Part shown: positions 49,305-61,093 of the stretch, in pieces | Position numbering within the stretch: position 1 is the stretch's first letter | How the letters are laid out: every line of letters begins with the position of its first letter | From: Drosophila miranda | Lineage: Eukaryota > Arthropoda > Insecta > Diptera > Drosophilidae | Direction: 5' to 3' | Assembly (NCBI RefSeq): GCF_003369915.1 | Contig: NC_046676.1 | Span: forward strand, 22,302,001 to 22,366,000 | Length of the DNA stretch: 64,000 nt | Position numbers and translations under genes: made by a program | The notes under the pieces: model-generated | What the model saw: the letters and a program-made list of their open reading frames with translations, nothing else | Database searches by the model: none | What the model was told of the DNA's origin: nothing

Positions 49305-49336
49305 CAACAACAACAGCAACAACAACAACAACAACA
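49305..49336. repeat. (CAA)n trinucleotide repeat
   Basis: About ten CAA units with a CAG interruption. It could encode poly-Gln, but no gene is supported here. Confidence 0.9.
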
Positions 49337-51243
49337 ATGTGGGGCAGAAGTGGAGTGCGGCCCCGAAGGGAGGCGACCGCGCACATGTCTGCAGAGTGTT
49401 AATGTGAATTTATGATGCATTACGCGGCATCTCCCTCTCCACAGGAGCCACAGAGAGAGAGAGAGATCTATCCTCCCGCTCCTCATCGTCTGGCGGAGTG
49501 CAGTTTGGGGATTATTCTGCGTCTTGGCTTCTAGACTTTCTAGTAGCGTAATGAAAAACAGATTTGGGCAAGTTTTACGATTTTTCGGTAGTTTTTATGT
49601 AGGAAATTCGAAAAGAAAGTCTTGGAGCGGGAGTGCGAGAGAGTGTCAAGAGATGAAAGAGTTTGGATATACAATTAAGAAGAAGAGAAAGGTATTCGGA
49701 TGATAATGCTGGAGTGCATTAGCCAACGTTACTTTGTACTCGACGGAAGATTCGGCCCAAAGAGTGCAGGATAGATCGGGCATAGAGGGCATTGATCTTA
49801 GATAGAGCATAGATGTACTGCACGATAGGCTCTGTACGGCAAAAGCTGTATCTTATGTGGGACTAAGAATAGAAACAAGATGGTCTTCTGTCTTCTTCTA
49901 TCCAACCCATCATATCCTCTAATTTTCCACGCCCATTGCCCAATTGAAACCAGAAACGGTTAACCCTGAAGCCCCCTTTTGCTCTCACCTGAAACGCATT
50001 ATCGGCCCGGGCCGTAACAAATGCCTCTAATAAACTTTCAATTAAGAGAAATGCCCAAAAATAGACCCCCGAAAAATAGGGGGCGTCTGCGTTAGCGGTG
50101 CGTGTCTCTGAGTGTGTGAAACGCCCATAAAACTGCACAACGGAAGGGGTGCGATGCGGTGTGTCGGTCATTTTTGAAGTCGCAGCGAAATGCTCCTCAA
50201 TTGTGGGCGGCTGCTGGGGGCGGACGGGCGTTGACAGCTGCTATGGCAGAGAGCCTCTCGTATATCGTACTATATGCAGTATAATTTATGCGTTTCCACA
50301 AGTTTAGACAACCATCTCAATGCGAGCACTCCTCTCTTTGTTTTTGTTTGCTTTTTTGAGGCGGAGTGAGGCGAAACGCATTGAGCATGACAAATTTTTC
50401 GTTTGCCATGCGGTGCGCCTCCTTTTGAAGTTCCTCTCTCTACATCTTCCAGATGTACTAGTGCGAAACTACCCATCAAGTGTTTCCACCTTTCCAGATG
50501 GATCTCGGCCCCCGTCGCCCCATCTATACCATGCCATGCTCCGTTCCACGGCAGCTCGTAAATTGCCATTTTGTTTTATTGTCGTCCAGTCCCCAGCCAA
50601 CAGACAGTTTTTATTTTTATTGAGCTCGTTTTGTTGGTGGAGCCCCCAAAGATGCAAAAGCCATCGACTGGCTGGCCAAGACATGTCGTTAATGAGCCAT
50701 AAAGGTGTGTGCCGAGCGGCCCGAGGCCCTTGCCGAGGAGTCCCACGCGGATTTGAAAGTGTTTCTCGATTTGCTCTTGTGGGGATTTATGATCGGAGGA
50801 GTTCCTTATTTTGATCGGGGTCTTGATTTATGCATAGGGGGGGCTCTCGTGTTCGAGTAATTTGTTTTTCGAAAATATCTACGGGATTCTTCTGCTCATT
50901 TCCCTGCGATTCAAGTGCTTTTTGTAACCGATACTTTCCACAAAGACACTCCCTCCTGGGCGTCTCATCAGCCACTGATGATGTGTTAATGCAAATTCTC
51001 GTTCTTCCAGTTGAGATCTATGATATATGAAGTCTCTACCTTTTGATGCTTTATACAGAATTACAAATTGCACAGACGGAGAGGCACAGATAAAGGGTGA
51101 AGGAGTAAAGGAGTGTGGGGGGTAAGTGGGGGTACAAGTGCCTCAGTTAATGATTAATGTAAGTCGCGTACAAGAGTCGGAGATGACGATGTCGATGGGA
51201 CTGTGACGGGGCTTTTCCTTCTTGGAACCAAAGCCAATGGGCA

Positions 51244-51696
51244 ATGTCATTGCCTGCCAGAAAGCCTGCCTCCCTGGCCGCCTCCCTGCCTGCCAGTCGG
51301 ACCGACTGACTGACTGACAGTAAATAATCTATCAATAATTGAAGTTGCCTCTTTTGCCCGGCACTGGCCCGGGCACTGGGCCCCCCCCCCCACCCACGGC
51401 ACCCCCCCCCCCATCCACGGAGAGAACGAGGCTCGTGCTCGTGGCGGATGGAAGAATGGAATGAAATGGGAATGGGGCACGCAATCGAGCCTCGGACCAC
51501 ACTTGGTGACGTTAAAGGATTTCGTCTCCTTCCAGCTCCTCCCTCCATTGCCCTCCATTGCTGATTATTCTCTTTATGGGAGCCTCGACGCCAATGTCGC
51601 TGATAGGCTGCCTGCCCTCTAGGCACATCGCTTTCATGGCTGACTGAGTTTGCGCTCGATTCGATTATTTATGTCATTTGCTTTGACATTTATCAT
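51244..51696. promoter_or_regulatory. Duplicated conserved element, copy A (HOX/EXD/HTH-like)
   Basis: Three blocks are shared with copy B at 60840-61093, in the same order and orientation. Block 1 is ATGTCATTGCCTGC (51244-51257). Block 2 is 28 nt at 51314-51341, identical to B in 27 positions; its reverse strand reads TGATAGATTA, then TTTA, then CTGTCA, the layout of a HOX/EXD site next to an HTH site. Block 3 is 29 nt at 51668-51696, matching B in 25 positions, with inverted TGTCA/TGACA half-sites. Blocks 2 and 3 are 354 bases apart here, with C-rich filler between. An enhancer role is inferred. Confidence 0.6.
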
Positions 51697-52126
51697 TCCA
51701 CGATTTCACGATTTTTTTGCTGCTTCCTCTCTCGCTGTGGTACCCTGTAATGGCTGAGGTTTGGGGTGTCTCTGATGGGTAGAAGAGAGGCTTAGAGCCC
51801 TACAAAGAATGACTCCACACTCCTATCGAACATCCGACAGCCAGACCGTAGAAAACTAAGCAAACGAAATGATCTTTCGACTAACGGGTATCCCATAGTC
51901 CGAATATCGATTGGGGCTTTCTTCCTTGATTTCTTTGCTGCTCCTTTGCCAAGGTTAGGAGATGACGACGTTGTCCGATAGCCACTCTCCTACCATCCCC
52001 TGCGTTTTGGCTATTTATGGCCGCGCTACTTAACATAAATTTTATTGCCTTTGCCTGGCTCTTGGCTCATTTGGGGGCTAGGCCGGGCTCTCGCTATGGC
52101 TCTGGCTCTTGGCCGGACTTACTCAC

Positions 52127-52190
52127 CGGGACGACAACGATGATGCCAGGATGCTGCTCCCCCTCCTCTTCCTCCAGCTGCGGCTGCTGT
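52127..52190 (-). CDS. Candidate 64-nt coding exon, minus strand
   Basis: On the minus strand ATTCATAG precedes the exon and the donor GTGAGTAAGT follows it. The frame compatible with the splice sites is open and encodes a Gln/Glu-rich peptide that begins QQPQLEEEEGEQHPG and ends in hydrophobic IIVVVP. The acceptor's pyrimidine tract is weak. No neighbouring exons were found and the peptide is not recognised. Confidence 0.3.
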
Positions 52191-52394
52191 CTATGAATTG
52201 ATGAGGATTCATTTATTGTATGATTAGTTCGACCGAACTGCTTTTATGGAGTGCGGTGCCTTTTCCACTGCCTTTTTGTTGGTGCGGGAGAGGGTTTCAC
52301 TTAAATGAAATTATTATTCATCGCTTGCCGTGTACCTGTGGATAATTGAAACTTATTTTGCAAGCCACAGGCCATGGAGCAGGTCCGTGAATCA

Positions 52395-52565
52395 TGCAAT
52401 CACCAGATGACGAGGAGGCCGAAGCTGGAGCAACGACAGTCCTCAGAATCAGGTCAGAAGGGGATCCCGACTCGGATGTCAATCACTGGGGATGCAGTTT
52501 GAATCGATTTACCAGGAAATTATTGATAAATGAGCCCCCAGGTTCCCCACGAAGACTAAACTAAT
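52395..52565 (+). CDS. Candidate small ORF (56 aa) or terminal exon
   Basis: ATG at 52395 opens a frame of 56 codons. The peptide starts MQSPDDEEAEAGATTVLRIR and later contains NHWGCSLNRFTRKLL. It has a mixed composition, unlike the low-complexity frames around it. A stop lies two codons upstream. There is no homology I can name, and chance is quite possible. Confidence 0.2.
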
Positions 52566-54720
52566 GGCTTTTGATTTTAGCTCTACACCATATCCCATAT
52601 CCCAGCTGCCATTCCATCCCCAGCCATCCCTTGAGCATTCCATTAAGCATACAATTTCGCAAAAGTTGCCAAGTCAGAGACCAGAGCTGGAGCTGGAGCT
52701 GGAGCTGGGGCTGGGTCTGGGGCTGGCAACAATTAAGTGGCAACTCTCCGGCCCGTCCCGTGCCGTCCCGTCCCCTGTCAAATGCAAATGTTGACTCCCC
52801 ACATGCTGAACACTCGACTCCAGCTCCAGCTCCAGCTACGGCTACGGCTCTCCATCCTCCTCGCATGTGGTTTGGGGCAAAACCTGCCGAGTCACAAATC
52901 GATGCGTAATTAATTGGCTTGAGCAAGTTTCGCATGCCGCATGCCGCATGCCGCATGCAATTAAAAATTCATATTCAAGTTCAATGTCTGGCAACTTAGA
53001 CACAACCTCTCTTTCTAAGTTGCTTTCAACAGAACGCCGCATGTGGCACACAGCGCATACTCGCAGCGTGTAAGCATCCTTTGGATCTTGGGACTTGTTT
53101 TGACCATTCCCTGGTCCATGCCACATGCCATACCAGGCTGCTGTGTGTGGGCTCCTCAAGTCCGTGGCGGCTGGTCATGGGGGGGCGGCGGCGGCGGGGC
53201 ATCTTGAAAATATATGGTCCGTTGATTACCGCTTGCTGTGATTTTTGATTATGCAGTTTCCGTTTAGTTTTTACTGGTTTTCCATTCATTCTCCTTTTTT
53301 CTTCTTTCCTTTTTTTTTTTTTGCATATGTAATTTTGTGGGCAAAAGCCTTTCAAGGACTGGGCCTGGACCATAATTAAACTGTTCATAACCGTTTCAGG
53401 CTTTTCTACAAAGAAGAGTTTCCATATCGTTCCCTAACAGCTTCAAAATGAGCTCCAAATCGGTTGGAACCCACCAAAGATTAGTCTCAAAATAAATAAT
53501 GATTAGCTCCATTAACTAGCCATATCCGAAACGCATTCTCTTTCTTCCATAATCCGCCATGACTACACAAAAAGACTCCGAACCAAATAATGGACTCAAT
53601 TAACCAAAGTAGACGTCTCAATAGGTAGGCCCAAAAAAAGCGCAAAGAAAAGAAAAATCTGAATAAATAATTTATAAAAGAGAGAGAGAAACGAAACTCT
53701 TTTGAGAGCAACAGGTTCCAGGGCCGAGACTTTGTGCCAGCTCCGACAATGACATCATTTGGCAGCCAGTGTCAACCCCGTTGTTCCCCGCCAAGAGCAA
53801 TCGGAGTTACCACAGACCCCGCGACCCTAGCAGACTCCCGGGTCCCATCAATTATGTGCCATACGGAATGGTCGAAAAAGGTAGCCAAATAAAATGGTCA
53901 TTCATTTGATAGATTTTGATGTATGGCCTGCAATTTGTTAGGGCTTCAGGAATGCTCTCGGATGCGGGAAATTACCGCCACGCTGCGAGCGGATCATACA
54001 AATTAATTAGAAACATAGAGCGATCGGTTAGGAACTGAAAGCATGTCAGAGATCAAAACTAAACACGATTCGGTTGTTTAGGCCTCAAACAGCGGCCTGG
54101 GCCTCCTCCTCGCTTTACGGCTTACGGGGGTTCGCCGTGTTTGGTAGATCAAACATCTGAAAATGGTGTGTAATAAATAAGTTTGGCTCGTGGACCGCCT
54201 GTGGTTACCCCTACTTCTCCCCCGGCCTTTTGTCTAGTGCGGCACGAGTGTGGGTGACCCGCCAGGCCGTCTCTTTGCATTGAAAAGCTTTTTGACTATG
54301 AATGGACCTCGTACTGGGGTGACCAATTGTAAGCGTTCAAACATTTGTCACGTAACCCCCCTCTCTTAGCCATGGGTGGGAGGTGGTATAACTCCTACTG
54401 ATGTTTTTAATGTGATTTTGTATAATTTTCCAGCGATAAAGAGTTGCTCTAATAGATCTTTAGCCCATGGATTTTACTTGTTCATACCCATTCCCATTCC
54501 CATTCCGCGTCCAATTGGTTCCGGATTGCTCCATAGTTTCGCCTCGAACCGACCCAATTTGATAAGCGAGAAACCCGAGATTTCCGTCATTCGTATCTCT
54601 CAAGCGTAGCATGTCGTGCCCTACGATCTATTTATAGAACGTTGGGCTGGTTTCAGTCCGATTCCGGCATTCCGCAGTCGTGCGGTTCTTGGGGGTAGAA
54701 ATTCCCCGATCTTTCAAGCG

Positions 54721-54792
54721 GCGTCGGTGGTGTAATGGTCAGCATAGTTGCCTTCCAAGCAGTTGATCCGGGTTCGATTCCCGGCCGACGCA
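54721..54792 (+). tRNA. tRNA-Gly (anticodon TCC)
   Basis: A 72-nt cloverleaf. The acceptor stem GCGTCGG pairs with CCGACGC, with discriminator A. The anticodon loop is CTTCCAA with anticodon TCC at 54754-54756, reading GGA/GGG codons. The T arm contains GGTTCGATTCC, which is also the pol III B box, and an A box lies in the D-arm region. There is no intron and CCA is not encoded, as expected in eukaryotes. Identical in sequence to the gene at 59685. Confidence 0.97.
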
Positions 54793-54800
54793 CAAGTACA

Positions 54801-54806
54801 TTTTTT
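54801..54806 (+). terminator. Pol III terminator (T6)
   Basis: Six T, nine bases after the tRNA 3' end. Confidence 0.85.
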
Positions 54807-57800
54807 GTAAAATATTTTTCTATTTTTTTGGCTTATGTTTTCGTTCACAAGCCCCTCCCCTCCCCCCACCGTGTGTTTGTCATCAAATATTTGCCTGGAA
54901 AATTCCATTACGCTGACTCAAGGGGTAAATATTTAAGCCAATAATTTAGTTCTGGCATTTAAGATGGAATTTGTTCGGCCAGGTCCAAGGTCACTGCAGG
55001 GAGGACTAATTAGTATTCCGTTTTCATACGGCAAAAGCGTTTTGTTTGCACTAAATTCTCTAAAACAGATTTCATACAGCCAAAGCGAAATGTTGGCACA
55101 CTCTCTCCGAGGGCTGTCCGAGGGCTCTTCGACTGGGATGTGGCTTAAGGAATACCAACCTTTTCGCTTGGCTGCACACTCGGCTTCTCAGCAGGCTCCA
55201 TCTCTCCCCGGGCTGGGCTCGCATTGTGGTGTCTGTCTCACACCGAGTTCATTTGCTATTCATTTCGTTGCTGTCCCTCGCTCTTGACTTATGCGTATTA
55301 CTGCAAATATCAATTAATGCACAGAACGTGCGTGAAATATTCAAGATGATCTTTCTCTCCCCCGTCTCATAGGGGGGAAGGGGGTCATGCTCTGGACCCT
55401 TACTGACCTTGGATTATAATCAAGCAGCCACATGCAGAGTGGGGCCGGAGATAAGAGCTCGCAGACGGTTAACATAATTGATTTGCTGCTCGATTTATGT
55501 GTCTGTCGGAGAGGAGACCACTCCAAGGTGCTCCAGGGCGAGGGGCGAGGAGCGAGGGTCAAAGTCACGCACGCACACAATCGAAACGGCTTGCAGTTGC
55601 CCTCAGAGTGCCCTCAAATATTGTTCACGAGCTTCCCTATACCCTTGCCCTGCTGGGAGTATTGTGATTCTGGGATGCACCGCAGGGATTGAATACCCTA
55701 CAAGTAGAGCCGGAACAAAGGATAATCTATACAAGATTCATCATTCTGAGCGGATATAAGAAGCTTCCCTGCCCCAGGCTAGACTTATACTTTTGTACCG
55801 GTGATTTCTATAGTTGCAACAATCAAGTGGCATGTGGAATAGAGTGGAATGCGAGTGGAAGTACGGGATGCTTCACCGCAGCCACAGCTCCTCGTGCGAG
55901 AACCGGATGCAACTAAATTTTGGTTAACCAGAACCAGAATTTCCCTCTCCCTTCCCTGCCCTGCCCTGCCCTGCCTTGGCCACAACTTGAGTAATTTGCA
56001 TTTCAGTGCTTAATTTGATCCAGGATGGGACCAGCCAAATTGGTACTCTTTTACTTATGCCGATCCCGAGTCCCAAAGGGTTCTTCTCTCTCACAACGAA
56101 CACCGAATACCCTTGCTATCAACGACCACCGGCAATGCCAATATTTGGCTTGGGTCTCTCTCTCTCTCTCTGTCTCTCTCTCTCAGCTGTTTTACGTTTT
56201 TGGCATTCCAATGGCTCCCACACTCCCATCTGGCTCCCAGCTCCCCAGGGGCACGTTTCATTTTGTTTATTTGGGACTCCCATCGGTTCGATTCGAATTC
56301 GCATATTTATAGCAGCCACTGTCTGGCTGTGTATTATGATGACCATTGCTGTTGTGCTGCTATTGCCGCTCACTGTTTCAGCTTGTTTCTGTTTGCTCTG
56401 CGGCATCTTCACAGCTGAGTGATTGCGGGCCAATATTTGTCTTTGTCCAGCGTAGTGGCACTGCCACTGGCCCCCCGTTGAGCAGGACCAAAGCGAATCG
56501 AGACTATTTGTAATTGTAATTTTTGGCACATACGCATAAATGAGTTTTCCACGAGAAGGGTTTCCAAATGAAATTCCCATTTATTTTAAAAGCCACAGAA
56601 AGGTCAGAAAACTCAATAGCTGGAAAGAACAGAGGCTTCCCATTCGAAACTATCCATCACTGGCAGTGTTGATGGCTCTAAAACTTGTGGTTAGCCTTCG
56701 ATTAGCGGAACACTATCCGAAATGCCAATCGATCGGCATTACCGTGTGCTTCATATAGTATTTATCGCTGCTCTAGCCTAATTACCGGATCAATTTGCCC
56801 CGGACCCCCCATGCGGCACCATCGATGTCATCTATGTCAATCGTCTGGAACGATTTCCAAACGAGATGGCATCTGTACGAGTATCAGCCACAGCCCAATC
56901 GGGTCTCGGCCCGTATTAATGTCTCTGTTCCATGGCCGGCCAACGAGCCAGAGAGCCAGCGAGCCAGAGAGCCAGCGAGCTGTGGAGTTTAATTAAAAAG
57001 GATCTCGGCCCCGCCAGCCTCCCAGCCTCCCAGCCACGCATATCAATTACGTAGACGATTAAGCCAAACAAACTGCCAACTGATTGCCAATGCATGCCGA
57101 TGCCGATGCCAGAGCCAGAGCCACAACCAAACTTGGCCAAGATTGGCCTCTCGTCTCGGTGGCGTGTCATCGTTAGAAAAATTGCCAGAACCCAGCGAAA
57201 CGAGGAGGCAGGCGGCAGGCGGCAGGCGGCGTGGACCGCGGCGTTACGCACACGAATTGTCAACTGGTTAAAGGGGAAACTGGTTAAGAAAATTGCAACC
57301 TTGATTGCATCTGACCAGCGTGCGTGCTGCGGCACATCGTGGCAGCGGCTGGGACTAGTGGCAGTGCTACCAACAGAGCCTTAATTTGGCTTAAATGGCT
57401 AACCAAATTGCATGGCCACCTCAACACTATGTAAATGCCATTTCCTCCTCCCTCCACCCCCCCCTACACCGCTCTCCCTCTCCCCCCGCCCCACTCGGTG
57501 TGTGTGCCTGCGTGTAATAATTTTCCAATTTCATGCAATTTAATTTCCGTTGTCAGGCGAAAAGGAAAATATTTCACGTTATTTGGGCTCAAAGCATGGC
57601 GATTTTTTTTCCGACTGGTCACGGCCGACAACGACCATGACGATGGCCAAGTTAATTGCATTCTGTTGTATACCGTAATTCTATAGTTTAACCGTTAGCC
57701 GATGGAAGGAAGCAATCGAGCATGGCATGGGTCCAGGCATCGGGCCGGGGGCGGCTATTCGAGGTAGATATAATAGATACTATCTGCCGATCTGCCAGGA

Positions 57801-59684
57801 ATAATCTTCCAAAGGCCCACATCAACGTAGAGCCGGAGAGCCCCATGGGCTGTCCAACAGCACCCAGACACGATCCGCGAACAAGTTGCAACAAGCCGTG
57901 GCATTCCCCATTCCCATTCACCGACCGACCATAAAGTGCACAATTCATGGCTCCGCGGCGGCGACAACAGCGGACAACGGACAGCGGACAACCAACATGC
58001 AACATGCAACTCCGTTCTCACCTTGATCCCAATCAACCTTTGGTGACACTGTCGGCGGCATCCACATCCACATCCACATCCTCATGCAACATGCAACATG
58101 CCCGCCACATAGCGTAAAGTTGTTGCTCTTTTGTGCCGCCTTTTTTCTTGGCCAACTAATTAGCCAGGCCCAGAGGAGCGCATGGCGAGCGCAGCGATCT
58201 TGTCCGCTCGATGGTGCCACAGCTGCAGCACACACTGAGCGACAAATTTGATGAAAATTGCCCATGTGGTGCACATTCTAATTCTATTAGTCCAAGCACC
58301 GCCAGCCAATTATGAGACGCAGTGGATGCCGTTTCCCGAACAGGAAAGCTCCACCAGGCGGCCACTGTCCAGCGAGGTCAGGTTTTTTTCTCCATTTTTG
58401 TAATGTACCCTCCTCCTGGGGTCCTCCTCCTCCTGGGTTCCTCCTCCTGGTATTCAAAGTTTAGCTTACGCGGTTATAAATAAATAAAAAGTGGGGAGGT
58501 GCAGCAGATAAAGAAGATGTAGAAGCAGCCGAAGTGATACCTCTTCTTCCAGTATTTATAGAGTGGAGTACAGAGTGGGAGTATTTGAATCTTGGGGGCA
58601 ATGGGCAAGCCCCTCGAACAGTCGTTATAGATATGAAAACTATTTGTATTTGGTTGAGTCAAACTTAAACCAGCTCGGCCTTAATTAATTCCATGTCAAC
58701 ACCCAAAATTATGCCACATAATATACATACATACATATTTTGTAGTGCAAGCCCTATATACCCCTGGCCGCAAAGCAAAAAAAAATCTGCATTCTAAAGT
58801 TTCCATAATACAAATAAGTGGGCAAAAAAAAAAAACACACACACACAAACAATATTCATACATATTAATTTCAGAAAATATTTTAATTAAAATTGTTGAT
58901 CATGGCAACAGACCAACAAAGAACTTTTGTGCAAAAACTAATTCCGAATTAGGCACACTCCGACCCTGATAAGTACTCGTAGTCGTGTGTACTAGCGCTG
59001 AAATGCAGATGATTATGATATTTGCCGACTGGCAGAAACTTTTTTAATAAGTTTGTCAAAAGCAAAGTCTGGCGGAGGCCTCGCAAAAACTTGCTCCTCC
59101 TCCGCCTCCTCCTGCCGCCGCGCTAGACATTTGGCATTTTGGGCAAGTTGAGCAAGTTTTTGCCGCTGGCAGTCATGGCTCGCACAGACAACCATTGACC
59201 TTTGACACCTACGCAACACCTACACCTACTCGGGGAGGCAAACAAATTTAACCAATTACTCTCAAAGCAAATAAGCAATCAGCATAAATATCATTTTATT
59301 TATCTTGCGGCTGCTCATAAATTCTGCACATTTCTGCAATTCGTAAGAGGAAGCATGTGCCACACGTCTCTCTCTCTCTCTCTCTCCCTCTCTCTCCTTC
59401 TCTACCTGTCTCTCCGTCAAAGTTCAACTGTAAAGTAAATTTGCTTAACTATGATTTCCACTAAATTATTTACCATCGTTCGATGGATAATCCTGATAAT
59501 TGCCGATTTATTGCCTGTCAATGTCTGGCAATCACACAAAATGATTCCTATGATAGACCCTATCCCTTACCACTCCCCCTCTGTCCCTCTCTCTCTCTCT
59601 CTCTCCCTCTTTCCATGCAGTGTTCTCGAGTCGTTCTGATATCAGCTTCTTGGAATGGGGTATATTTCCGTTCGACACCAAGCG
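54807..59684. other. Stretch between the two tRNA genes
   Basis: No supported protein gene. It contains CT repeats near 56155-56185, GAGCCAGAGAGCCAGC repeats near 56947-56980, GGCAGGC repeats near 57211, CATCCA repeats near 58062 and (TC)n at 59367-59396. A minus-strand TATAAATA at 58553-58560 has no convincing gene below it. Confidence 0.5.
59367..59396. repeat. (TC)n microsatellite
   Basis: CT/TC repeat with one CC interruption. Confidence 0.9.
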
Positions 59685-59756
59685 GCGTCGGTGGTGTAAT
59701 GGTCAGCATAGTTGCCTTCCAAGCAGTTGATCCGGGTTCGATTCCCGGCCGACGCA
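59685..59756 (+). tRNA. tRNA-Gly (anticodon TCC), second copy
   Basis: All 72 nt are identical to the gene at 54721, in the same orientation 4,964 bases downstream; the anticodon is at 59718-59720. The flanks differ except for the few bases AAGCG just upstream, so the copies are not part of a recent large duplication. Identity could reflect selection, gene conversion or an older transposition. Confidence 0.97.
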
Positions 59757-59763
59757 CACGTCA

Positions 59764-59770
59764 TTTTTTT
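59764..59770 (+). terminator. Pol III terminator (T7)
   Basis: Seven T, eight bases after the tRNA 3' end. Confidence 0.85.
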
Positions 59771-60839
59771 CCTTTTATTATTCCATAATTTTTGTTTTTT
59801 TTATTCAATTTTTAATATATCTCTAAATTATTCCATTTATTACTGTTTTTTTTTTATCAAACTATTTTTCTTTTCAGTTTGGACTTTCTAAATGTTTTTT
59901 TTTCTTGGTGAGTAATTTTATTATTGGAAAAGAACAAATAAATAAATCCCAAAAGGTCATCCGACTTTTTACACCTAAATCAAGGCAGAGGTCTTCCCCA
60001 TATACAGAGGACACACCCCTCAAATGATTGTCCCCCCGCCCCATAATTCCTTTGGAATTAACGGTGAAACCTGCTCCAACCAACTGTTCTTTTTTTTCGC
60101 CTTCATTTCCGTTTCGGTCTGACGTTTTGCATTTGAAATGCGATTGAGCGGCCAAATCAAAAGCTGAGCCCAAACACAAATTATCCATTAGACGGAATGT
60201 CCATTCTCTGTCATCATCATCATCATCATCATCATAATGTACAGTTTGGTTATTATCAATTCAAGGCGATTAAACGTTTATCGATTGACACGACATGGCT
60301 GGTGGTCTCCACTCCCCAAACCCCCAATTCCATCATTCCCATCGCTGCTGTCAACATAATTAACGGCAAACGTCTGGGCCCGACTGGCAGCCCCCCGTCT
60401 CAGGGCCCATGACAAGAAGTTATGCGACGGATGGACGGATGGATGGCTGGATGACGATGGCCATAGCATTCCCGATTATAAAATCTTCGGTCTTCGCTCC
60501 CGTTGTAATTTCCACGCATAATTACACGAAATATGTAAATGAGTGAAGGCGTCGCCCAGCATTGACTTTGACTTTGGATTTCCTTAGAGTTTCCTCCCCC
60601 TCAGGTGGGGCGTCTGGGCGGTCTTGGCGGTTATTGTTTGGTTATTTATATGAAAGGTGATTACGCGCAATTATTGCATCAATGCCTTGATAGGGCATAC
60701 TTGCGCTGCACATGCCACGCAGGATAATTGCGGGCCATAAATTGCAAAGTCAGAGATGAGAGATGCCAAAGAAAATTCAATGACTCGACGCTGGCCAATG
60801 CTCGGGGGCTGCTGGCAAGTCCTCTCCATCGTCTAGTCG
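59771..60839. other. Non-coding stretch, no gene seen
   Basis: T-rich directly after the tRNA, with an ATC repeat at 60211-60234. No open frame of note. Confidence 0.6.
60211..60234. repeat. (TCA)n trinucleotide repeat
   Basis: Eight TCA units. Confidence 0.95.
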
Positions 60840-61093
60840 ATGTCATTGGCTGCAGACATTCTCCAGACATGGCAGCCCGGCCAGCCCGCCCTGTGGCCAT
60901 ATCTCATTGTCATAACGGACAGTGCTGACAGTAAATAATCCATCAATAATTGCATCCTCCACTTGCCCGGGACGGGCCTGCTCTGTCTGTGTCCCTGTCA
61001 GATTCGAGTTTTTCCAGTTGCCTGGCAGGGGCTTTGGCTTTCCGCTCTTGGCCCTGGCCAATGCTTTATGTCAATTGTGTTGACATTAATCAT
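60840..61093. promoter_or_regulatory. Duplicated conserved element, copy B (HOX/EXD/HTH-like)
   Basis: Carries the same three blocks as copy A in the same order. Block 1 is ATGTCATTGGCTGC (60840-60853). Block 2 is at 60925-60952; its reverse strand contains TGATGGATTATTTACTGTCA, a close fit to the HOX/EXD TGATGGAT site followed by an HTH CTGTCA. Block 3 is at 61065-61093 with inverted TGTCA/TGACA half-sites. Blocks 2 and 3 lie 140 bases apart, closer than in copy A. TTGCCCGG follows block 2 in both copies. Likely a transcriptional enhancer; the target gene is unknown. Confidence 0.6.

Larger units (their letters stand above)
43606..51243. other. Non-coding stretch, no gene seen
   Basis: Holds GT repeats (43769-43794, 44385-44408), G14 and T14 runs (44451-44464, 44489-44502), a GTAGCCA repeat near 44740, a TGCGTAC repeat near 45300 and a CAA repeat near 49305. 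A 271-codon open frame near 47824-48639 is low in complexity and unlike any family. A weak minus-strand acceptor/donor juxtaposition lies at 49988/49989. Confidence 0.5.
51697..54720. other. Non-coding stretch with two weak coding candidates
   Basis: Apart from the exon candidate at 52127-52190 and the small open frame at 52395-52565, no gene is seen. It holds GAGCTG repeats near 52682 and GCATGCC repeats near 52933. The 200 bases before the tRNA show no recognised motif. Confidence 0.5.

Noticed and set aside
58553..58560. Minus-strand TATAAATA
   Set aside because: No initiator of note and only a short hydrophobic frame downstream.
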